DNA from: JAWLBW01 sp041687475
Lineage (GTDB): Bacteria; J088; JAWLBW01
Direction of reading: 5' to 3'
Assembly (NCBI GenBank): GCA_041687475.1
Contig: JAWLBW010000119.1
Coordinates: forward strand, 1 to 12,773
Length of the DNA: 12,773 nt
The notes under the pieces were generated by a model, which did not search any database, was not told the origin of the DNA, and saw only the letters and a list, made by a program, of their open reading frames with translations. Of the stretch, positions 5,789-12,773 are shown piece by piece. Numbering within the stretch: the stretch's first letter is position 1; each line of letters starts with the position of its first letter. A program made the position numbers and the translations under genes.

Positions 5789-6490
5789 ATGCCCCCTGTA
5801 CTTGAAGGCCTTCTTTACTACGTCGTCTTTCTTTTTTCGACGAGCCTGCACGAAGCCGCCCACGCCTGGGCTGCGAAAAGGGGCGGCGACCTCACGGCCT
5901 ATCGAGGTGGGCAGGTCAGCCTCGACCCCATTCCCCATATTCGCCGTGAACCTTTCGGCATGGTACTGTTGCCTCTGCTGACTTCGATTGTCTCGGGGTG
6001 GCCCATCGGCTTTGCCAGCGCGCCGTATGATGCAGAGTGGGCAGACCGGTATCCGAAGCGTGCGGCGCGTATGGCGCTGGCCGGGCCGGCGGCCAATCTG
6101 CTGCTGGTAATCGTTTCGGGGCTGCTTCTGCGGTTGGGCATGCATCTCGGCGTGTTCTGGGCGCCGGAAGCCATACGCTTCGGATATCTGGCCGAAGGGG
6201 CGACCCAGTCGAGCGAATCCGTTGCCATATTTCTCAGTATGTTGTTTTCGATGAACCTGCTTCTGTTCGTCTTCAACCTGCTGCCGGTGCCGCCGCTCGA
6301 CGGCAGCGGCGTTGTGCCGCTTTTTCTGACCGACGAACATGGTCGCAGGTACCAGCGCTTTCTCGAAAGTCTTCCCATGCTGGCTTGGATGGGGCTTTTC
6401 CTCGCCTGGGAACTCTTCGACATCGTCTTCGACCCCATCTTCCTCGGCGCCGCCAATCTGGTGTTCTTCTTCTGGACTTCGTACGGCTGA
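5789..6490 (+). CDS. M50-family site-2-protease-like membrane metallopeptidase
   Basis: The protein is 233 residues and almost entirely membrane helices. The zinc motif HEAAH is at residues 21-25 in the first helix. The second conserved element, NLLPVPPLDG (163-172), supplies the third zinc ligand Asp171 of the N-x-x-P-x-x-x-L-D-G signature. Between them lie GQVSLDPIPHI (41-51), typical of the compact M50 group, and LAGPAANLLLVIVSG (98-112), a helix with the family's GP-x-x-N motif. There are no PDZ or CBS domains, so this is the minimal type; intramembrane cleavage of an unknown substrate is inferred from family knowledge. I start at the ATG at 5789 because the family begins one short helix before HExxH and the upstream GTG at 5720 sits inside the terminator hairpin. 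The ribosome binding site is weak. The next gene is 236 bp away. Confidence 0.9.
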   Translation: MPPVLEGLLYYVVFLFSTSLHEAAHAWAAKRGGDLTAYRGGQVSLDPIPHIRREPFGMVLLPLLTSIVSGWPIGFASAPYDAEWADRYPKRAARMALAGPAANLLLVIVSGLLLRLGMHLGVFWAPEAIRFGYLAEGATQSSESVAIFLSMLFSMNLLLFVFNLLPVPPLDGSGVVPLFLTDEHGRRYQRFLESLPMLAWMGLFLAWELFDIVFDPIFLGAANLVFFFWTSYG

Positions 6491-6658
6491 GACGTCCGAA
6501 TCGTCGTTCGGGCAGGTGATAGGGCGCCTTCTCCAGTTGTTTCCGGATGCCTGCCTCCATGCCCCCTCGAAGCATGCGTGAGCGTGCTGTCAGGCTCTTA
6601 CGACGCAGCGGTCTGGTCCGGCGTCGCCGATGCCGCCATGGCAGCCACCCGCTTCGCA

Positions 6659-6667
6659 TGATAAGAT
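6659..6667 (+). promoter_or_regulatory. Candidate extended -10 promoter of the giant lipoprotein gene
   Basis: TGATAAGAT contains a TG-N motif plus TAAGAT (four of six -10 positions). The -35 region 17 bp upstream (TGGCAG) is poor. Transcription would start near 6674, leaving a leader of about 53 nt. Motif evidence only. Confidence 0.3.
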
Positions 6668-6714
6668 TCGCCGGTGCGGCAGGCAACCGAAACGCTCTGC
6701 CGGCGGATTTCCGG

Positions 6715-6720
6715 GCGAGG
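6715..6720 (+). promoter_or_regulatory. Ribosome binding site for the giant lipoprotein gene
   Basis: GCGAGG is followed by 6 nt and GTG at 6727. An ATG at 6733 is two codons further in and would have a spacing of 12 nt. Both starts give a good signal peptide; the GTG fits the site better. Confidence 0.5.
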
Positions 6721-6726
6721 CTTTTT

Positions 6727-9700
6727 GTGAAGATGTACACGCACCGCGTTCTCTGCGGCATGTGGGCGGCATTGCTGTTGCTCGGCATGGCCGCTTGTTC
6801 ACCTGTTCAGCCGGGCGGCGTGGCCTTTGAGGCGCTTACGCCCGACGGCTATACCTTCGATACCGCCGCGCACGAGGCGACTTTTCAGTCGGCCGCCCTT
6901 CGGCCGCAAGCCTCCGATCCCGAAATCAGACTGACGGGTATTCGAGTCGCCGCGCTTCAGGGCGGCCGGCTGGTGCAGGAAGCGAGGTTCGAGGCGACCG
7001 CCCGCGAAGCCATGCTCGATGGGTTGGAGGCCGGCACCTATGAGGTCGTCGTCGAAGCCTACCAAGATGCCGTTCCGCTGCTCCGTGCGAAGAAAGCAGG
7101 GGTGCGCGTCGAACCCGCAACAGTTGCCGAAGCCGGTGAATTCCTCCTGGCGCCCATTCTCCCCAAAGCTCCCGACCTGTTGTCTTTTCCGTCTTCCGTG
7201 ACGACCCGGGCCGAGCTGCGGCTCGAGGGTATGAAGGAAATGTTTACGGGAATTCGCGTGCGGCGCCCGGGGGCCGGCACCGACGCGGCTGTTCTACCCG
7301 TCGACGACCGTAAGAACTTCGCCGTGACGCTGACGCTCGAAGCGGGCGACAACGAGTTCCATATCGCCGCCGTCAATCCCGAAGGCACGGCCGGCGAGAC
7401 GGCCATCGTCAAGGTCCAACTGACCGGCGAGGCCGCTCGATTCACGTCCATAGTGCTTGCCAACGCTGCCGCCGACGGATACATCAACGCTGCCGAACGG
7501 GCTAGCTCACGGCCCATCGTCGGCAACCTGGTCGCCTACGGATATGTATCGGTGGGCTATGCCGTGATCAAAGCCGCGGCAACATGTGACCTGGCGACCG
7601 ATTACGGGGAAAGCGTTCCCTCCGGCGACTCGGCCAAACTGAGTCCCGATGGCCTGTACAAGGTCTGCGTGCGACTGACGAACGCCGGCGGAGAATTCAC
7701 CTACGGCTCGAGCGCCGTGTTTGAAGTCGACACGCTGGAGCCGCGTTCGCAGAGTGTCTCCGTCGTCGGAAGTCCCTCGTTGGTTACCGATACCGCCGTC
7801 ACGCTGTCGCTTGCGGCAGCCGGCGCGCACGAGATGCAGGTGTGGGAAGGGGCGCAGGCCCCGTCGAGTTGGGAGAGTTTCAACACAGCGAAAGCGTGGC
7901 TGCTTTCCGGCGGCGACGGCGAAAAGATCATTCACGCGCAGTTCCGTGACAGAGCGGGGAATGTGAGCGCGGCCGAAACCTCGGTCGTGCTCGATACGAC
8001 GCCGCCGACGCTTTCCGCCGGCGTGCTCGCCGGCGGGGCTGCGAACGTAACGTCGTCTACAGTAAGCCTTTTTCTTGAATCCGGTGGCGATGCGTGGGAG
8101 ATGCAGGTGACCGGCGACACGGTTCCCGCCGATTCGGGGTGGATTGCCTGGCAGAGTTCCTCGAGCGTCGAGCTTACGCCGGAAAGCGGCATGAAAACCG
8201 TGTGGGTGCGTGTGCGCGACGAGGCAGGCAACACCTCGACTTCTACAAGTGACAGTGTGCAGCTTGACGCCCCCTCGCCCGTTCTTGATTCGCTCAGCAT
8301 TGCATCCGGTTCCTTCGGCGACGCGGTCGTTCTCTCGGGTTCGCACTTCGGCGGCGCGCAGGGCGAAAGCCGGGTGTTCTTCGGCGGCGTGACGGCCACC
8401 GTTGTTGCATGGGCCGACTCGTCCATAAGCGTCGAGGTGCCCGGCGTCGAAGCCGGCGACTACGTCGTTTCCGTCAAAGTCGGCGGCGTGAGCTCCGATA
8501 CGCTCGGCTTTGCCGTTCACCCGACGATCTCCGGGCTCTCGGTTGCATCGGGCATCGGCGGCGATGTGGTAACCGTGTCGGGCGCCGGCTTGAGCGCTGT
8601 CGGGGTCATATCGCTTGGTGGAGCTGAGATTTCGATTTCCGACGGTTCTCTTTCCGAAGTTTCGTTCAGTCTGCCCGCGACGGCGCCGCCGGGCATTCAC
8701 GATCTCGGCGTAATCATCAACGGCAAGCCGAGCGGATTGACGAGTTTCACCGTGCGCCCGGCCTTGGGCTCGCTCGATCCGCCTTCGGGCGTCGAATACG
8801 ACCTGATCACGTTAAGCGGAACCAACTTCGGCGCCGAGTGGGGCACGGTCTGGTTCGACGCGACCCCGGCCACCGTTTACGGCTGGTCGGCCACGTCGGT
8901 CGAAGTGCAGGTTCCGTCGGGCCTGTCGGCCGGCGTTTACGATGTCGTGCTGCAGGCCGGCGGCGAATCTACGGAGCCGTTGGCGTTCTCGGTCGAAGTT
9001 GCCATCGACAGCATCAGCGTAAGTCTCGTTACCGGCGGTGAATCGCTGCAGATTTACGGGGGCGGGTTCGGCGGCAGCCGGGGTTCGAGTGCCGTGTACT
9101 TCGACGGCGTCTCGGCTGCCGTGGCTTCGTGGAGTTCGAGCTACATCGATGTTTTCGTTCCCGATGACGTGGCGGCCGGAGAAACGTCAATCACCGTCGA
9201 CATCGAGGGTAACGTTTCCGAGCCGTTTCCGGTTTCCGTATTCCCGAGCATTCTTTCGACCAGTCCTGCGTCGGGTGCGCCCGGCGCCACTTTTATCGTT
9301 CAAGGCACCAACTTCGCAGATGTGCAGAGCGGCTCGTCCATCACGCTCAATGCCCAGAGCACGCCGGTGGTGTCCTGGAGCATGACGAGCCTCGAAGTTG
9401 AAGTTCCCGATATGGCGGCCGGCGTGTACCAATTGGTGGTTACGGTCGGGGGATTTGCGAGCGGAGAAACGTTCTTCACGGTCGAACCGGGCATTCCAGC
9501 CCAACTCGCCCTGGTATCGCCGGCCGTCACCCTCCAAGCCGGCCAATGCTCTTCGGCCTTTACGGTAGAACTGCGTTCTTCCTGGGGCGACGTCGCGACG
9601 ACGGAAACGCCGGTCGAAGTAACCGTCGGCGCCGATTCGGGCACGATGGAAGCCTATGCCGATGCGTCGTGCACCACGCCCGCCGAACCGATTACCATTG

Positions 9701-12588
9701 AGACGGGAACTTCTTCGACCACGTTTTACATTTCCGACATCACGGCCGGCGAGCACGCCGTCAGCGCCGTGGGTTCCGGGTTTTCCGATTCCGTGACGCA
9801 GGTCATCACGCCGGCGCCGGCTGCGGAACTCGTCTTTTCCGTCGCGCCCGACTCGACCGACACGGGCGCGCCCATTGCCGAATTCGCCGTATCGGTGTTC
9901 GACCCGTACGGAAATCCGGTCAGCGATTATGCTTCGCCCATCGCCCTCGCCATCGCGACCAACCCCGCCGGCGGAACCCTTTCGGGAACCGTCTCGGTCG
10001 TTCCGGTTTCCGGCGTGGCGACCTTCGGCGACGTGTCCATCGACATGCCGGGCCTTGGTTACCAGCTGAGCGCGGCGAGCGGTGCGCTCACATCAGCGCT
10101 CAGCCCCGCATTCGACATTCGCAGTACGAGCGCACCGGCCATGCTGACGGTTGTAGAACCATCGGTTGCGACGACAGCCCTTTCCACGTGGCACTGGGTA
10201 AGGGGAACCGGCTTCACGAACGGTACCGCCAACGTGGCCGTTGTCACCAGTTACAACACCGTTGTCGATGCGGTGACGACGACCACCCTGAGCGACCAAC
10301 TGCTGAAGTTCCATGCACCGACCGGCGTGCTTGCGGGGGCGCACCGCATCGTCGTCGACTTCGGCCCCGGAAGCGAGAGCAACACGCTGCCGTTTACGTA
10401 CACGGGCCCGGCTGCGCCGATTCTCTCGAACCGTAATTTTACGGTCGAGACCATGGGGGCGCAGAAATTCGTCGGCTTCGAGCAGGATGGTATCCGCTAC
10501 CTCTTTATCTGCACGAACGCTGCCTACGACAACCGCCTTTTTCAGGTCAACGGCTCACAGTTTGTCGACGTCTCGTCGCGTTTGCCGAGCCCCAGCACCT
10601 TCGACTGCCTCGACGCGGCCGTTCTCGACGTCGACGGCGATGGTCGCCGCGACCTCGTCATGACGGCCTATGTCAACGACCAGAACCGGCTCTGGCTGCA
10701 GGATGCGTCGGGTAATTTCATCGATGCCACGGCTACCGCGCTTCCGGTGCAGACCGATCACTCGTGGGGCGTGGTGGCGGCCGACTTCAACGGCGACGGC
10801 CTCGACGATTTTTTCGTCACCAACGACGCATCGACCGGCGGGCAGGCCACCACGCGGCAGTCACGGGTTTTCCTGAACCAGGGCAATGGCAGCTTTGCCG
10901 TCGGCACCGTTCCCACCGAAGCCCTCGACATCGGCCGTCCGGCCGTGGGCGACTTCGACGGCGACGGGTATCCCGACCTTGTTCTTCCCAACGGCGGCGG
11001 CCAGTCGATGTTCTGGCGCAACCAGGGCGACGGCTCCTTCGTCGACGACACCGCAACGTTTATGCCCACCGAAACCGATGCCCATACCAGCGCCCGCGCG
11101 GCCGACTTCTTCAACAACGGCCTGCTCGACGTTGTGCTCACCGTGTCGAACGGGCAAACGGTCATCTACCGTAACGAGGGCACTTCTTTCTCTGTTGTCG
11201 GTACGGGTTTTCTTCCGGCCGACAGCGCCGACACCTGGGATGCGGCCGTCGGCGATCTCGACGGCGACGGATGGACCGATATCGTGCTCGCCAACGGATT
11301 TTCGGCCGGCGAAGGCAATGTCGTCTGGTACAACCAGGGCGACGGAACCTTTGTGGAAGAAGCCCTGCCGGGCGGCGCCCAGACTACCATCGGCATGTTG
11401 TCATACGATTTCGACGGCGACGGCGATCTCGATGTTCTCGTCGCCAATGACGAATCGACTCCGCTCGTTTTCGAAAACCAGACTTCCGCTTATACGCAGT
11501 GGGAAGATTTGACCCTCGCGCAGACAGGTACGCCTGCCGCGCTCGAAGAAGGGGCGTCGGCCTATCGCGTCAGCCCCGCCGGCGTTCCCGGCCTTGTCGC
11601 CTTCGGCGGAACGGCCTGCGGCGCCGAAGCCTGCAACGATTTGCATCAACTGCGGCTCGATACCTTTGCGTGGACGGCGCTCTGCACCGAGGAACCCTGC
11701 CTGGGCAGCCGTCCCACGGCGCGGAGTCGAACGGCCGGGGTGCACGTGCCCTCCCTGGACGAAATGCTCGTATTCGGCGACCACGAAGCCGCCGATGGGC
11801 AGGTATACCATTACTCGTTCGGCGGCGACATCTGGTCGGCCCCGAGCGCGTCGGGCGACGGTCCACCGACGGGCATTACCGCCCCGACCATGACCCGGGC
11901 GCCGCATTGGCCTGCCTTGCAGGCGTATCCGTCGGCGCCCACCGGGCTTTCCGAGGCGGTGCTGGTCGCCGGCGGCGAGGCTCCGTCGGTTGCGGGTTCG
12001 CTCGGCCTCTGGGCCTACGACCCGATCACGGCGACGTGGTACGACCATTACCTTGAAGCCGACGCGAACTGCGGCGTGAATCCCTGTCCGGTCGTCAGGC
12101 ACGGCCACGCGGCCGCCTACGGCGAAGGACGCCTGTTTGTCTTCGGGGGCGAAATCGGCGGTGGCCAGGTCGGCGCCGGCGACTGGCAGAACGATATCTG
12201 GGCCATCGGCGCGGCCGACCCCGGCCAGACCGGTAATCCGGTCGAATGGCAACAACTTTACGCGAACAATACCGACGCCCAGGCCTGGGAGGTATCGGTT
12301 CCTTCTCCCCGGTCGGGGGCCGCGCTGCATTACTACGCGCCCAGGCGTTGGCTCATTGTGCACGGCGATACTTTCGAAACGCCCGAAAATTCACTCTGGG
12401 CCTTCGATCTCGCCACCGGCACGTGGCTGCGGCCGTCTGCCTCGTCGGACTGCGCGCTGCTGCTTCCGACGTGTACGGGCGCGCAATTCAGCGTGTTCGA
12501 CCCCTCGTCGTGGTCGTACATCTGGTGGGGCGGTACAACGGTGGGCGGCGTTCCCTCCGATCAATTGTGGCGCTTCGGGCTTCGCTGA
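6727..12588 (+). CDS. Giant lipoprotein: Ig-like and IPT/TIG domains, FG-GAP propeller, Kelch propeller
   Basis: The protein is 1953 residues from the GTG. Residues 1-23 are a lipoprotein signal peptide (LCGMWAALLLLGM) with lipobox MAAC, Cys24. Residues about 25-334 are beta-rich domains without clear family. Residues about 335-517 hold two related Ig-like repeats, each ending in RD-x-AGN-x-S and a LD strand. Residues about 516-920 are five IPT/TIG domains (SGTNFGAEWGTVWFD, then VEVQVP, then GVYDV are typical). Residues about 921-1133 are two further Ig/invasin-like domains (SVFDPYGNPVSDY is a strand hallmark), then a sixth IPT near 1136-1228. Residues about 1229-1591 contain six Asp-loop repeats at 1301, 1353, 1409, 1460, 1510 and 1561 (DVDGDGRRD type), an FG-GAP/VCBS propeller that binds calcium. 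Residues about 1592-1953 hold six Kelch repeats near 1622, 1679, 1745, 1802, 1874 and 1930 (LFVFGG, ND-x-W). It is probably anchored in the outer membrane and possibly surface-exposed; the binding partner is unknown. The MAPEG-like gene begins 25 bp downstream and may be co-transcribed. Confidence 0.92.
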   Translation: MKMYTHRVLCGMWAALLLLGMAACSPVQPGGVAFEALTPDGYTFDTAAHEATFQSAALRPQASDPEIRLTGIRVAALQGGRLVQEARFEATAREAMLDGLEAGTYEVVVEAYQDAVPLLRAKKAGVRVEPATVAEAGEFLLAPILPKAPDLLSFPSSVTTRAELRLEGMKEMFTGIRVRRPGAGTDAAVLPVDDRKNFAVTLTLEAGDNEFHIAAVNPEGTAGETAIVKVQLTGEAARFTSIVLANAAADGYINAAERASSRPIVGNLVAYGYVSVGYAVIKAAATCDLATDYGESVPSGDSAKLSPDGLYKVCVRLTNAGGEFTYGSSAVFEVDTLEPRSQSVSVVGSPSLVTDTAVTLSLAAAGAHEMQVWEGAQAPSSWESFNTAKAWLLSGGDGEKIIHAQFRDRAGNVSAAETSVVLDTTPPTLSAGVLAGGAANVTSSTVSLFLESGGDAWEMQVTGDTVPADSGWIAWQSSSSVELTPESGMKTVWVRVRDEAGNTSTSTSDSVQLDAPSPVLDSLSIASGSFGDAVVLSGSHFGGAQGESRVFFGGVTATVVAWADSSISVEVPGVEAGDYVVSVKVGGVSSDTLGFAVHPTISGLSVASGIGGDVVTVSGAGLSAVGVISLGGAEISISDGSLSEVSFSLPATAPPGIHDLGVIINGKPSGLTSFTVRPALGSLDPPSGVEYDLITLSGTNFGAEWGTVWFDATPATVYGWSATSVEVQVPSGLSAGVYDVVLQAGGESTEPLAFSVEVAIDSISVSLVTGGESLQIYGGGFGGSRGSSAVYFDGVSAAVASWSSSYIDVFVPDDVAAGETSITVDIEGNVSEPFPVSVFPSILSTSPASGAPGATFIVQGTNFADVQSGSSITLNAQSTPVVSWSMTSLEVEVPDMAAGVYQLVVTVGGFASGETFFTVEPGIPAQLALVSPAVTLQAGQCSSAFTVELRSSWGDVATTETPVEVTVGADSGTMEAYADASCTTPAEPITIETGTSSTTFYISDITAGEHAVSAVGSGFSDSVTQVITPAPAAELVFSVAPDSTDTGAPIAEFAVSVFDPYGNPVSDYASPIALAIATNPAGGTLSGTVSVVPVSGVATFGDVSIDMPGLGYQLSAASGALTSALSPAFDIRSTSAPAMLTVVEPSVATTALSTWHWVRGTGFTNGTANVAVVTSYNTVVDAVTTTTLSDQLLKFHAPTGVLAGAHRIVVDFGPGSESNTLPFTYTGPAAPILSNRNFTVETMGAQKFVGFEQDGIRYLFICTNAAYDNRLFQVNGSQFVDVSSRLPSPSTFDCLDAAVLDVDGDGRRDLVMTAYVNDQNRLWLQDASGNFIDATATALPVQTDHSWGVVAADFNGDGLDDFFVTNDASTGGQATTRQSRVFLNQGNGSFAVGTVPTEALDIGRPAVGDFDGDGYPDLVLPNGGGQSMFWRNQGDGSFVDDTATFMPTETDAHTSARAADFFNNGLLDVVLTVSNGQTVIYRNEGTSFSVVGTGFLPADSADTWDAAVGDLDGDGWTDIVLANGFSAGEGNVVWYNQGDGTFVEEALPGGAQTTIGMLSYDFDGDGDLDVLVANDESTPLVFENQTSAYTQWEDLTLAQTGTPAALEEGASAYRVSPAGVPGLVAFGGTACGAEACNDLHQLRLDTFAWTALCTEEPCLGSRPTARSRTAGVHVPSLDEMLVFGDHEAADGQVYHYSFGGDIWSAPSASGDGPPTGITAPTMTRAPHWPALQAYPSAPTGLSEAVLVAGGEAPSVAGSLGLWAYDPITATWYDHYLEADANCGVNPCPVVRHGHAAAYGEGRLFVFGGEIGGGQVGAGDWQNDIWAIGAADPGQTGNPVEWQQLYANNTDAQAWEVSVPSPRSGAALHYYAPRRWLIVHGDTFETPENSLWAFDLATGTWLRPSASSDCALLLPTCTGAQFSVFDPSSWSYIWWGGTTVGGVPSDQLWRFGLR

Positions 12589-12613
12589 CCACACCTTCAT
12601 CGTGAGAACATTC

Positions 12614-12773
12614 ATGACTCAAAATTCCTTGCACCTGACCCCCGAACTGTACAGCCTGCTGGGCTTCGCCCTGTGGCCCATCGTGCTGGTGTTGGCGCTG
12701 GGCGCCTGGCGCGTGCTGCTCGTCATGACCGGGCAGAAGCGGGCCAATGAATTTCCCGGCGGAACGCAGCATG
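12614..12773 (+). CDS. MAPEG-family membrane protein (5' part only)
   Basis: The first 53 codons are present and the frame runs off the right edge. The start MTQNSLHLTPELYSLLGFAL leads into a long hydrophobic helix (about residues 14-36), followed by the polar segment RANEFPGGTQH. A short N-terminal tail, one helix and then an N-x-FP segment is the usual opening of MAPEG-domain proteins (membrane-associated proteins in eicosanoid and glutathione metabolism), which have about 130 residues and four helices; in bacteria most are uncharacterised. The ATG has a weak site (GTGAG, 12602-12606, 7 nt away). It begins 25 bp after the giant lipoprotein, with no terminator visible between them. Confidence 0.7.
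   Translation, partial: MTQNSLHLTPELYSLLGFALWPIVLVLALGAWRVLLVMTGQKRANEFPGGTQH

Larger units (their letters stand above)
6491..6726. other. Intergenic region before the giant lipoprotein gene
   Basis: This region holds no convincing gene. A reading frame joined to the giant gene is open upstream to 6547, but the added residues are Arg-rich and unlike a signal peptide. A small hairpin CCGAA/TTCGG (6496-6511) follows the M50 stop but lacks a T run. A second possible hairpin pairs CGGCAG and CTGCCG (about 6677-6702) in the predicted leader. Confidence 0.5.

Noticed and set aside
5513..6340. A 275-codon minus-strand frame over the M50 protease
   Set aside because: It runs through the terminator hairpin and opposite the HEAAH and LDG motifs; its product is Arg- and Gln-rich without motifs.
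6547..6726. An upstream start at 6547 for the giant lipoprotein
   Set aside because: It would add 60 mostly Arg-rich residues in front of a complete lipoprotein signal peptide and abolish its N-terminal position.
7507..8700. A 397-codon minus-strand frame inside the giant lipoprotein gene
   Set aside because: It is Arg- and His-rich with no family motif and lies opposite well-defined Ig-like and IPT/TIG domains.
11401..12363. A 320-codon minus-strand frame opposite the Kelch region
   Set aside because: It is a composition-driven shadow; the plus strand has intact Kelch repeats and FG-GAP loops here.

Overview
This is a 12.8 kb stretch of GC-rich DNA from a Gram-negative bacterium. The lineage cannot be fixed from the sequence. 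The diderm reading rests on three large proteins with lipoprotein signal peptides (lipobox cysteine about 20-26 residues from the start) and on extracellular repeat modules: PKD, IPT/TIG, FG-GAP/VCBS, Kelch and a 51-residue propeller-like repeat. I see no tRNA, rRNA, CRISPR array, insertion sequence or phage gene. The window looks like chromosomal envelope and housekeeping sequence, not a mobile island.

Layout. (1) 1-1800, minus: a lipoprotein gene cut by the left edge, open for 600 codons with no stop. It has a lipobox, a short collagen-like Gly-X-Y stub, two PKD/Ig-like domains, then seven complete 51-residue tandem repeats and the start of an eighth. (2) 1801-2047: a divergent intergenic region. 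(3) 2048-2482, plus: a small cytosolic protein of unknown function. (4) 2567-4478, minus: a two-gene unit, a TetR-family regulator followed 7 bp later by a GT1/MGT-family glycosyltransferase. It ends in a likely intrinsic terminator shared with the convergent gene. A perfect 10-bp inverted repeat with a 7-bp spacer covers the tetR start codon and is the best operator candidate here. (5) 4723-5700, plus: a periplasmic lipoprotein of unknown function, closed by a strong hairpin terminator at 5715-5738. (6) 5789-6490, plus: a short M50-family (site-2-protease-like) membrane metallopeptidase. (7) 6727-12588, plus: a 1953-residue lipoprotein with Ig-like and IPT/TIG domains, then an FG-GAP/VCBS propeller with six calcium-loop motifs, then a six-repeat Kelch propeller carrying repeated cysteine pairs. 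(8) 12614-12773, plus: the first 53 codons of a MAPEG-family membrane protein, cut by the right edge.

How the parts fit. The tetR-glycosyltransferase pair reads as a self-contained, autoregulated module that glycosylates a small molecule, possibly for detoxification; the ligand and substrate are unknown. The three lipoproteins are separate transcription units and share an export route, not an obvious pathway. The two giant ones carry recognition-type repeats and may be surface-exposed. Nothing here amounts to a clear new multi-gene system. The items most worth a second look are the operator overlapping the tetR start, the double-propeller lipoprotein with its cysteine-pair Kelch loops, and the truncated tandem-repeat lipoprotein.
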